Shown here one piece after another: positions 25,202 to 32,081 of a stretch of DNA of 64,000 nt (its first letter is position 1; each line of letters starts with the position of its first letter). This stretch comes from Gammaproteobacteria bacterium UBA7803 (lineage in GTDB: Bacteria > Pseudomonadota > Gammaproteobacteria > Pseudomonadales > Azotimanducaceae). Under the pieces are notes generated by a model, which saw only the letters and a program-made list of their open reading frames with translations, was not told the origin of the DNA and ran no database searches. The translations under genes were made by a program, and so were the position numbers. The stretch spans positions 117,942-181,941 of the forward strand of contig DLCH01000006.1 in assembly GCA_002480525.1 (NCBI GenBank), in the 5' to 3' direction.

Positions 25202-26608
25202 TCACAGAGTGATCACCTCTCCGACCTGCGGCATGTGGGCCGCCACGCCGTAGCGCTCCTGCAGCCGGCCCTGGAACGACGCGGTCGCTTCCGGATCGCC
25301 GTGCACCAGATAGACCGCCGCCCTGCCGCCCGCGGCATCCGGCTCGATGTCGCCGAACCAGCGCAGCAGATCCTCACAGTCGCCGTGGGCCGAGAAGCCG
25401 CCGATGGTGTGCACCTGGGCCCGCACCGGGAAGTGTTCGCCGTGAATCCGCACGGTGTCGGTGCCGTCGATGATCCGGCGGCCGAGGGTGCCGCGCGGCT
25501 GAAAGCCGGTGAACACGATCTGGGTCTTCGGGTCGCCGATCTCGCGCTTGAAGTGATGCAGTATGCGCCCGCCGTTGCACATGCCGCTGCCGGCGATGAC
25601 GATCGCGCCGCGCTTCAGCTTGGCGATGGCCTTCGACTCGTCCGCCGTGCGGGTAAAGTGCAGGTTCGGCAGCGACGGCATGAAATCCTCTTGCCGGAAC
25701 AGCTCGCTGGCCTCTTCGTCGAACAGGTGGGCGAAGTCCCAATAGATCTCGCTCGCCTCGATGGCCAGCGGGCTGTCGAGAAAGATCTGCCAGCGGTCCA
25801 GGTGCCAGTCGTCGAAGTGCTTGCCAAGGTTGTAGAGCAGCTCCTGGCTGCGGCCGACGGCGAAGGCCGGAATGAGCACGTTGCCGCCGACCTGATGGGC
25901 GCGCTCGAGGACCTCGCCGAACTCCGTCAGGGAGGCGGCCATGTCCCGGTGGCGCCGGTCGCCGTAGGTGGTCTCCATGAGCACCACGTCTGCCGGCCCG
26001 GGCGACACCGGGTCACGCAGTATCGGATCGCCGTACTGACCGAGATCGCCGCTGAACACCAGGCGCCGGGGACCGTCGGCGCCGTCGAATTCCAGCGCGA
26101 CCACGGCGGAACCCATGATGTGGCCGGCATCGCGGAAGGTCGCCCGAAGTCCCGGCAGCACCTCGAACGGCGCTGCGTAGCGGTGGCCCGACGTGAGTTT
26201 CAGGGTGCGCTCGACGTCGTCCTGCTCGTAGAGCGGCGATGCCAGCGCCTCCCCCCGGTCGCTGCGGCGCCGGTTCTCCCGGCGCACCCGCCCCGCTTCG
26301 ATGTGGGCGGCATCCGTCAGCAGGATGCGCATCAGCGCCGCCGTGGCCTTCTGACAATGGATGGTGCCGGTGAAGCCGCGCTTCACCAGCAGCGGCAGCC
26401 GGCCGGCATGGTCCAGGTGGGCATGGCTCAGCACCACCGCGTCGATGTCCGCGGGATCGAAGGGAAACGGACCGCGGTTGCCCCGCTCCGCTTCGTCCCC
26501 GCCCTGGATCAGCCCGCAGTCGAGCAGCACGGTGCGGCCGCCCAGGCGCAGGATGTGGCAGGAACCGGTGACCTGACCCGTCGCGCCGTAGAATTCGAGC
26601 TCCGCCAT
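25202..26608 (-). CDS. Beta-CASP metallo-beta-lactamase RNase-like protein
   Basis: 468-residue cytoplasmic metallo-beta-lactamase-fold protein with beta-CASP and RMMBL segments, like the archaeal/eukaryotic CPSF73 group and bacterial YSH1-like proteins. Zinc motifs: LSHAHLDHAGRLP (HxHxDH), RDAGHIMGSA, SGDLGQYG. The beta-CASP part includes IPAFAVGRSQELL and GAIVIAGSGMCNGGRI. The C-terminal GGFSAHGD and VHGDPEA supply later motifs. Predicted ribonuclease. Its start is 7 bases downstream of the gltX stop, so it is in the gltX transcription unit. Confidence 0.88.
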   Translation of the reverse strand: MAELEFYGATGQVTGSCHILRLGGRTVLLDCGLIQGGDEAERGNRGPFPFDPADIDAVVLSHAHLDHAGRLPLLVKRGFTGTIHCQKATAALMRILLTDAAHIEAGRVRRENRRRSDRGEALASPLYEQDDVERTLKLTSGHRYAAPFEVLPGLRATFRDAGHIMGSAVVALEFDGADGPRRLVFSGDLGQYGDPILRDPVSPGPADVVLMETTYGDRRHRDMAASLTEFGEVLERAHQVGGNVLIPAFAVGRSQELLYNLGKHFDDWHLDRWQIFLDSPLAIEASEIYWDFAHLFDEEASELFRQEDFMPSLPNLHFTRTADESKAIAKLKRGAIVIAGSGMCNGGRILHHFKREIGDPKTQIVFTGFQPRGTLGRRIIDGTDTVRIHGEHFPVRAQVHTIGGFSAHGDCEDLLRWFGDIEPDAAGGRAAVYLVHGDPEATASFQGRLQERYGVAAHMPQVGEVITL

Positions 26609-26615
26609 GCCGGCC

Positions 26616-28133
26616 TCAGCCTTCGTTGCCGTCGTCGCCGGCGTCGCCCCGGGTCGCCGCCAGAAACTCGCGATGCTGTTTCTCCAGGCGCTTGGCCTGC
26701 TTCTTCGACACGCCCACCGCCGCGAGGGCCTCGCGCAGCCGCACCCGGGTGACGTCGGCGCCGAGAAACACCATGGAGTCGAACAGCGGCAGCGACACGT
26801 CGCGCCCGGAGATCGCCATGAACAGGGGCAGCAGGAAGTCGCGGATCTTCAGGTCCATCCACTTGGACAGGGCCTGGCAGGTGTCGAACAGCGCCTGACG
26901 CTCCCAGCCGCGCATGGCGTCGAACTCCCGGGACACATGATCGAGAATCTGTGCCACCTGGTCGTCGCTCAGACGGTTGGTCCGGAAGTCCTCGGCAGTC
27001 AGCGACCGGCGGTCGCCGAGCAGGTAGTCCACCTGGGGCGCGATGTCCGAGAAGCGCTCGGTGCGCGCCTGAACCAGCGGCACCAGCCGGGACAGGTTGT
27101 CGCGGTTCAACGCCCACTCGGCCATGCGGTCCATGAAGGCGTCCGGTTCGAGCTGGCGCAGGTACTGGCCGTTCAGCCAGGAGAGCTTGGCCAGGTCGAA
27201 CACCGGCCCGCCGAGGTGGATCCGCCCGAGCTGGAAGTCGGCGGCCATTTCCCGGGGCGAGAACAGCTCCCGCTCGTCGGGCATGGACCAGCCCATCATG
27301 CCCAGATAGTTGATCAGCGCCTCGGGCAGGATGCCCAGCCGCCGGTAGTAGTTGATGCTGGTGGGATGCTTGCGCTTCGACAGCTTGCTGGAGTCCGGAT
27401 TGCGCAGCAGCGGCAGGTGGCAATGCACCGGCATCTCCCAGTCGAAGCACTCGTAGAGCAGCTTGTGCTTCGGCACCGAATTGATCCACTCCTCGCCGCG
27501 CAGGATGTGGGTGATGCCCATGAGGTGGTCGTCCACCACCACCGCCAGGTGATAGGTCGGGAAGCCGTCCTGCTTCACCAGCACCTGCATGTCCACCTGA
27601 CTCCAGGGAATCTCGATCGGCCCCCGCAGGGCGTCCTCGAAGGCGCACACGCCGTCGGTGGGCACCTTGAGCCGGATCACGTGGGGCTCGCCCGCGTCCA
27701 GACGGGTGCGCACCTCGGACTCCGTGAGACTGAGACACAGGCCGTCGTAACGCGGGTTCTCGCCGGCGGCCTGCTGGGCCTTGCGCATCTCGTCGAGCCG
27801 CTCGGTGCTGCAGAAGCACGGGAACGCGTCGCCCTGGGCCACGAGCTGCTGGGCGTGCTCGTGGTAGACGTGCTTGCGGGCGCTCTGGCGATAGGGGCCG
27901 TGGGGGCCGCCGACGTCCGGGCCCTCGTCCCAGCCGAGTCCCAGCCAGCGCAGGGAATCGAGGATCATGGCCTCGGATTCCGGCGTGCTGCGCGCCGCGT
28001 CGGTGTCCTCGATGCGCAGGATGAACTCGCCCCCCTGGCTGCGGGCGAACACCCAGTTGAACAGGGCCATGTAGGCGGTTCCGACGTGGGGATCGCCGGT
28101 GGGTGAAGGCGCGACTCGGGTACGTACTGTCAT
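26616..28133 (-). CDS. gltX: Glutamyl-tRNA synthetase
   Basis: 505-residue class I aminoacyl-tRNA synthetase that charges tRNA-Glu. The HIGH-type motif is PSPTGDPHVGTAYMALFNW near the N-terminus, and the KMSKS loop is SSKLSKRKHPTS. The class Ia/b Glu-Q motifs FILRIEDTD and GLGWDEGP are present. The anticodon-binding domain ends with EALAAVGVSKKQAKRLEK. The length is slightly above the usual 465-495. The cysteines in FPCFCSTERL may belong to a zinc-binding insert. Essential housekeeping gene. Confidence 0.96.
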   Translation of the reverse strand: MTVRTRVAPSPTGDPHVGTAYMALFNWVFARSQGGEFILRIEDTDAARSTPESEAMILDSLRWLGLGWDEGPDVGGPHGPYRQSARKHVYHEHAQQLVAQGDAFPCFCSTERLDEMRKAQQAAGENPRYDGLCLSLTESEVRTRLDAGEPHVIRLKVPTDGVCAFEDALRGPIEIPWSQVDMQVLVKQDGFPTYHLAVVVDDHLMGITHILRGEEWINSVPKHKLLYECFDWEMPVHCHLPLLRNPDSSKLSKRKHPTSINYYRRLGILPEALINYLGMMGWSMPDERELFSPREMAADFQLGRIHLGGPVFDLAKLSWLNGQYLRQLEPDAFMDRMAEWALNRDNLSRLVPLVQARTERFSDIAPQVDYLLGDRRSLTAEDFRTNRLSDDQVAQILDHVSREFDAMRGWERQALFDTCQALSKWMDLKIRDFLLPLFMAISGRDVSLPLFDSMVFLGADVTRVRLREALAAVGVSKKQAKRLEKQHREFLAATRGDAGDDGNEG

Positions 28134-28245
28134 GGCGGCGGATTATACCGGCCCGGCCGGTCGGGTAGTATGCGAAGCGGCCACGGCGCCACCCGTCCGG
28201 ACCGCATCGGGGGCGCCTCTCCAGTGCGACACGTCAGGGGGGAAC

Positions 28246-28992
28246 ATGGCGGAATCCACGGTATCCCGGTTCTACAGCCAGATGGCCGACTGGTGGCCGC
28301 TGATGTCGGCCGTCGCCGACTACGAGGAGGAAGCCGGCTTCTACACCCGGCTGCTGCGCCAGGCCGGCACCGCGCCCGCAGAAACCCTCCTCGAACTGGG
28401 CAGCGGCGGGGGCAACAACGCCGCGTTCATGAAGCGACGCTTCGACATGACCCTGGTGGAGCCCGCCGACGGCATGCGCCGGGTCAGCGAGGCGCTGAAT
28501 CCCGACTGCACCCACGTCGAAGGCGACATGCGCACCGTCCGCCTGGACCGTGAGTTCGACCGGGTCTTCATCCACGATGCCATCGTCTACATGGCCACCC
28601 CGGAGGACCTGCGCCAGGCCCTCGACACCGCCTTCGTGCACTGCCGCGCCGGCGGCGCGGCCCTGTTCGCGCCCGACTACGTCCGGGAGACGTTCCGCTC
28701 CGGCACGGACCACGGGGGCTATGACGGCGACGGCCGCGGGCTGCGCTATCTGGAGTGGGTGCACGACCCGGACCCGAAGGACTGCTGGTACCAGGTCGAC
28801 TACGCGTTCCTGCTGCGGGAGGGCGCGCGCACCTGGGTGGAGCACGACACCCATCGGGAGGGTCTGTTTCCCCGGGCGCAGTGGCTCGAGATCATCGCCG
28901 ACGCCGGGTTCGTCGACGCCCGGGCGGTGCCGCTGGAGCATTCGGAGGTGGAAGCCGGCGCGCACGAGGTGTTCGTGTGCGTGAAGCCCTAG
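28246..28992 (+). CDS. Class I SAM-dependent methyltransferase
   Basis: 248-residue methyltransferase. Motif I is LLELGSGGGNNAAFMK, motif II RFDMTLVEPADGMRR, then THVEGDMRTVRLD and FDRVFIHDAIVYM. AGGGGGG lies 3-9 bases before the ATG at 28246, which decides the start; the frame open from 28099 overlaps the gltX promoter. No membrane segments. The substrate is unknown; the fold is similar to small-molecule methyltransferases such as those for sarcosine, glycine or ubiquinone precursors. Confidence 0.85.
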   Translation: MAESTVSRFYSQMADWWPLMSAVADYEEEAGFYTRLLRQAGTAPAETLLELGSGGGNNAAFMKRRFDMTLVEPADGMRRVSEALNPDCTHVEGDMRTVRLDREFDRVFIHDAIVYMATPEDLRQALDTAFVHCRAGGAALFAPDYVRETFRSGTDHGGYDGDGRGLRYLEWVHDPDPKDCWYQVDYAFLLREGARTWVEHDTHREGLFPRAQWLEIIADAGFVDARAVPLEHSEVEAGAHEVFVCVKP

Positions 28993-29000
28993 CGGCCTCT

Positions 29001-29116
29001 ATCGCGGTCTGGAGACCGCTCCTACAGGGGAATGGCCATGTCTGCTCGATCGCGGTCTGGAGACCGCTCCTACAGGGGCATGGCCATGTCTGTAGGAGCG
29101 ATCTCCAGATCGCGAT
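29001..29116. repeat. GTAG-type REP cluster: two direct and one inverted copy
   Basis: A 44-base unit at 29001-29044 recurs at 29049-29092 with one mismatch (period 48). An inverted copy follows at 29091-29116. Each carries a palindrome: GCGGTCT-CC-AGACCGC in the direct copies and GCGATCT-CC-AGATCGC in the inverted one. The G-to-A change in one arm is matched by C-to-T in the other, so base pairing is conserved. The 5' GTAGGAGC head and stem match REP sequences of Pseudomonas and Stenotrophomonas that are mobilised by RAYT (TnpA-REP) transposases. Confidence 0.85.
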
Positions 29117-29134
29117 TCCGCCTTTGCGGACCGA

Positions 29135-30253
29135 CTACATCCAGAACGAGAAGAACGCCCGGATCACCACCGCGTCGAAGCCGTACAGCGGCTCCTCGCC
29201 CGGCGCCAGGCCCTCGGCGGTGACGTCGCGGAACGAGTCGTAGTCGAAGCGCAGCCAGTCGACGAACAGGTTGGCCTCGCCCTTCTTCATGAGCGGCAGC
29301 CAGGGCGTGGCGAACTCGTAGGAGACCCCGCCGCCCACCGTCATGGTGCTGAAGGTGGACAGCTCCTTGTCCCGGGACATGAAGTTTTGCGCCGCCTGAC
29401 GCTCGAACAGGTCGCTGTAGAAGTCCGCCTCGGTCTGCTCATAGTAGCGGAACCGCAGCTCGGTGGTCATGCCGAAGTCGAAGGGGTGGACGTAGCCGAA
29501 CTCCACGTTCCAGGCATCCACTCCCCAGGTGTCGGTGTAGCGCCGCGCCTCGGCCTTCACCGAGGCCCGATACGGCAGGTAGTACATGGCCCGGGCCGCG
29601 ATGGCGCTGGTGGTCTTGGTCCGCGGATGCAGCGCCGGGTCGTAGCTGTAGCCGCGGGCCGCGTTCGGGTCCAGATAGCGCACCTGCCGGTAGGCGCTCT
29701 GCAGAAAGCCCTCTTCGGTGGTGCTGTCGTAGTTGATGTTGATCAGCAGGTTGCGGGTCAGAATCTGGGCCAGGCTGACGCCGAAGCTCTGGCGGTCGAG
29801 CTCCTCCTCGAAGGTCTCGTCACCGGTTCGGGTGATGGTGTCCCACCCCCGGGAATAGCTGATGCCGAGGTTGGTGAGGTCGCCGAAGAAGTCCTGGCTG
29901 ATCGACAGGCCGGCGGTATTCGCCTCGTAGTCGTTCTCGGTGCTGTTGATGTAGAACATGCCCATCATGGTCTTGCCATGCAGGTAGTCCGCGCCGAAGC
30001 CGTACTCGGTGCGCTCCTCGGTGTACTCGCTGGCCGTCGCCACCACGTCGATGGACGCGGACGAGATCATGTCCACCAGATAGTTGCCCCAGACGGAGAC
30101 CTTGTCCTTGTAGGCCTTGCGCACCAGCACCGCCGGCCCTTCCACCGTCAGGCCGCCGCCCTCGTAGCCGTGGTACATCACGTCGACCCGGTCTTCGGGG
30201 AGGATGGCGGCGTGGGCGGACGGCAGAACCAGCGCCAGCACCAACGCGACCAC
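29135..30253 (-). CDS. DUF3570 outer-membrane protein
   Basis: About 372 residues. A short signal peptide (VALVLALVLPSAHA) is followed by many amphipathic beta-strands with alternating aromatic residues and a terminal strand IRAFFSFWM, ending in an aromatic residue plus M, so an outer-membrane barrel. It matches DUF3570, usually found next to a DUF4266 lipoprotein, as here. The GTG at 30253 is chosen because upstream translation (to 30460) runs through two REP palindromes and gives Arg-rich nonsense. No good Shine-Dalgarno is visible, since the REP occupies that position. Function unknown. Confidence 0.78.
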   Translation of the reverse strand: MVALVLALVLPSAHAAILPEDRVDVMYHGYEGGGLTVEGPAVLVRKAYKDKVSVWGNYLVDMISSASIDVVATASEYTEERTEYGFGADYLHGKTMMGMFYINSTENDYEANTAGLSISQDFFGDLTNLGISYSRGWDTITRTGDETFEEELDRQSFGVSLAQILTRNLLININYDSTTEEGFLQSAYRQVRYLDPNAARGYSYDPALHPRTKTTSAIAARAMYYLPYRASVKAEARRYTDTWGVDAWNVEFGYVHPFDFGMTTELRFRYYEQTEADFYSDLFERQAAQNFMSRDKELSTFSTMTVGGGVSYEFATPWLPLMKKGEANLFVDWLRFDYDSFRDVTAEGLAPGEEPLYGFDAVVIRAFFSFWM

Positions 30254-30259
30254 CCAACC

Positions 30260-30379
30260 GTAGGAGCGGCCTCCCGGCCGCGACCGGGTGGCGCGGCGCG
30301 CAGCAGTGGTCCGGCCGAGCGGCGGCTGGACCTTCGTTCGGCGGGCCGACGAGGATCGCGGCCGGGAGGCCGCTCCTAC
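30260..30379. repeat. Inverted pair of GTAG REP palindromes
   Basis: Left unit 30260-30283 (GTAGGAGCGGCCTCCCGGCC GCGA) and right unit 30356-30379 in inverted orientation, about 72 bases apart, each with internal GCGGCC/GGCCGC symmetry. They form a BIME-like doublet in the gap between DUF4266 and DUF3570. Confidence 0.82.
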
Positions 30380-30404
30380 AGGGGTGGTCGGGGTGGCTTG
30401 GGGA

Positions 30405-30644
30405 TCAGTTGCAGCCACAACCGCCTCCCGTGCTGCCCTCGGCGCCGCTGGCGCCCTCACGAACCTGGTAGACGTGGGTGATGTAGCCCGCCGAGATGGG
30501 CGCGCGCTGGAAGCTCATGATGGGGTCGGCCAGGTTGTTGCGCTCGTAGGGGCTCACCCAGGGCTTCACCTCCAGGGAGCTGCAGCCACCGGCGACGCCG
30601 CAGCCGAGAGCGAGCAGAACCATGGTGAGAATTCGATTGCGCAT
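30405..30644 (-). CDS. DUF4266 small lipoprotein
   Basis: 79-residue protein with a lipobox (LALGCGVAGGC, Cys at about 21) and a body PWVSPYERNNLADPIMSFQ that is the DUF4266 hallmark; the tail is Gly/Cys-rich, ending GGGCGCN. The two tail cysteines could bind metal or be modified. It lies 9 bases after the TIGR04565-like barrel gene and ahead of DUF3570, the usual pairing of these families. In other genomes I associate this pair with ApbE-type flavin transferase or thioredoxin genes, but neither is in this window. Function unknown. Confidence 0.8.
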   Translation of the reverse strand: MRNRILTMVLLALGCGVAGGCSSLEVKPWVSPYERNNLADPIMSFQRAPISAGYITHVYQVREGASGAEGSTGGGCGCN

Positions 30645-30653
30645 CTCGCTCTC

Positions 30654-31301
30654 CTAGAAGAACAGCGTCAGGCCGCCGGAAAATTCAATGTTGTGCCGGG
30701 TTTCGCTGGTGCCCAGCAGATCCGACTTGAACACGTGGTCGCGGACGTCCACGTGGAACGCCAGCCAGTCCGTGGCGATCAGCCGGTAGCCGACGCCGGC
30801 GTTGATGGTGAAGCGGTCGTCGCCGCCGAATTCCGTGCTGCCGGCGCCGGCGACCAGATACAGGCCACCCTTGTAGGCCCAGCGCCGGCCGAGGAACGAC
30901 TCGCCGGGAAACAGGTTCCAGCCCACCGACACGTTGTAGTAGCTCATGTCGCGCTCGTCGTCGGTGAGGATCTGCGCCCCGCCCGACAGCCGCTCGAAGC
31001 TGGTCTCGCCCAGGGTGGTGCGCCCGTACATGCCCTCGACGAACAGGTCCTCGGTGACGTGATAGGCGAGCCGCACGCCGACCACGGAGTTGGTGCCGAA
31101 GTCCTCGACGTTCATGAGCCCGCCGAACACGCCGATCTCCCAGTCCTCGGAATCGATCGCGTCGACGTCCACTTCCCGGCGCTCGGGCTCGCGGACCACG
31201 AGGGGCTCCAGCTCGAGGTCCTCGGGCTGGGCGGCGTAGACCGGCGCGGCCAAGACCGCCCCGATCACGATCAGAAGAATACGCTGAATCCTGCCTTCCA
31301 T
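30654..31301 (-). CDS. Outer-membrane beta-barrel protein (TIGR04565-like)
   Basis: 215 residues: signal peptide MEGRIQRILLIVIGAVLAAPVYA, an acidic linker (EPERREVDVDAIDSEDWEIG), then an 8-10 strand barrel (VGVRLAYHVTEDLFVEGMYGR, YNVSVGWNLFPGESF, ending GGLTLFF). It resembles the outer-membrane barrel domain family TIGR04565. AGGAAG precedes the ATG by about 8 bases. The start overlaps the upstream SH3-barrel gene by 31 bases, so both are translated together. Confidence 0.8.
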   Translation of the reverse strand: MEGRIQRILLIVIGAVLAAPVYAAQPEDLELEPLVVREPERREVDVDAIDSEDWEIGVFGGLMNVEDFGTNSVVGVRLAYHVTEDLFVEGMYGRTTLGETSFERLSGGAQILTDDERDMSYYNVSVGWNLFPGESFLGRRWAYKGGLYLVAGAGSTEFGGDDRFTINAGVGYRLIATDWLAFHVDVRDHVFKSDLLGTSETRHNIEFSGGLTLFF

Positions 31302-32068
31302 TGGTCCACTTCCTGGTTGTCGTCCCGACTGGTCAGCACCGTGTGGCGCTTGTACTCCACGCGCAGAATGAAACGGTCACTCAAATAAAGGTTAGCACCC
31401 GCTCCGGCATGCACGATTTCGTCCTGACGGTCCTCCGCCTGGACCACCGTGGTCTGGGGTTCCGTCTTGATGACGCCGGTGCCGATGGTGAAGAAAGGTG
31501 ACACCCGCCAGGACGGAAACGGGTACATGATGATGTTGCCCGTCGCCATCAGGCCGTCGGAGAAGTCGCCGAGGATCTGGGTGCCTTCGACCTGCAGCGA
31601 GATGTTGGGGGTGAGCGCGAAGCCCACGTAGGCCGACAGCGTGCGCGCGCCGTCGAAGTCGCCGCCGGTCATGCCCATTTCCCAGCGCCGGCCGCGGAAC
31701 TGCTCGAGACCCACCGCGCCGAAGTCGATGGGCTCGCCCGCCAGGTCGAGCGTGCGCCGGAGCTGGTCGATGTGCACCCAGCCTTCCTTGTCCCGGGGGC
31801 CGCGGATCTTGAACCAGTTGGTGCGCCGCTTGAGCACCACCACCTCGTCGCCCTCGCCCGCCACGTAGTAGATCGGGTAGCCGCGGCCGGGGCCGGTGTG
31901 CATCTCGATGAACGGATCGGCCACCACCACCGACGGCTGGTGGTCTTCGAACCAGGCGGCGGCCGGCAGGCTCGCCAGCAGCAGCAGCGCACAGATGCCG
32001 GCCCGGAGCCAGAGGTCCATCGAGGCGGGCCGGGCCGTCGCGCCGTTTGTCCTTTTCGGCTGTGTCAT
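31271..32068 (-). CDS. SH3-domain plus beta-barrel envelope protein
   Basis: 265 residues. An N-terminal signal segment (LWLRAGICALLLLASLPAAAW) is followed by a bacterial SH3-like domain (about 50-105: PFIEMHTGPGRGYPIYYVAGEGDEVVVLKR, WFKIRGPRDKEGWV; shown in two pieces) and a C-terminal barrel part ending KAGFSVFF. The barrel portion resembles its downstream neighbour, suggesting paralogous partner barrels. The ATG at 32068 has AGGA close by; the ATG at 32020 is an alternative giving a tidier signal peptide. It could link peptidoglycan (SH3) to an outer-membrane pore. Confidence 0.78.
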   Translation of the reverse strand: MTQPKRTNGATARPASMDLWLRAGICALLLLASLPAAAWFEDHQPSVVVADPFIEMHTGPGRGYPIYYVAGEGDEVVVLKRRTNWFKIRGPRDKEGWVHIDQLRRTLDLAGEPIDFGAVGLEQFRGRRWEMGMTGGDFDGARTLSAYVGFALTPNISLQVEGTQILGDFSDGLMATGNIIMYPFPSWRVSPFFTIGTGVIKTEPQTTVVQAEDRQDEIVHAGAGANLYLSDRFILRVEYKRHTVLTSRDDNQEVDQWKAGFSVFF

Positions 32069-32081
32069 CGTCCTGCTCAGC

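Noticed and set aside
29001..29116. CRISPR array
   Set aside because: Only two direct copies with a 4-base difference in spacing and an inverted third; palindromes fit REP elements, and no cas gene is present.
30254..30460. Longer DUF3570 N-terminus from ATG 30460
   Set aside because: It translates two REP palindromes into Arg/Ser-rich sequence ahead of an otherwise good signal peptide.
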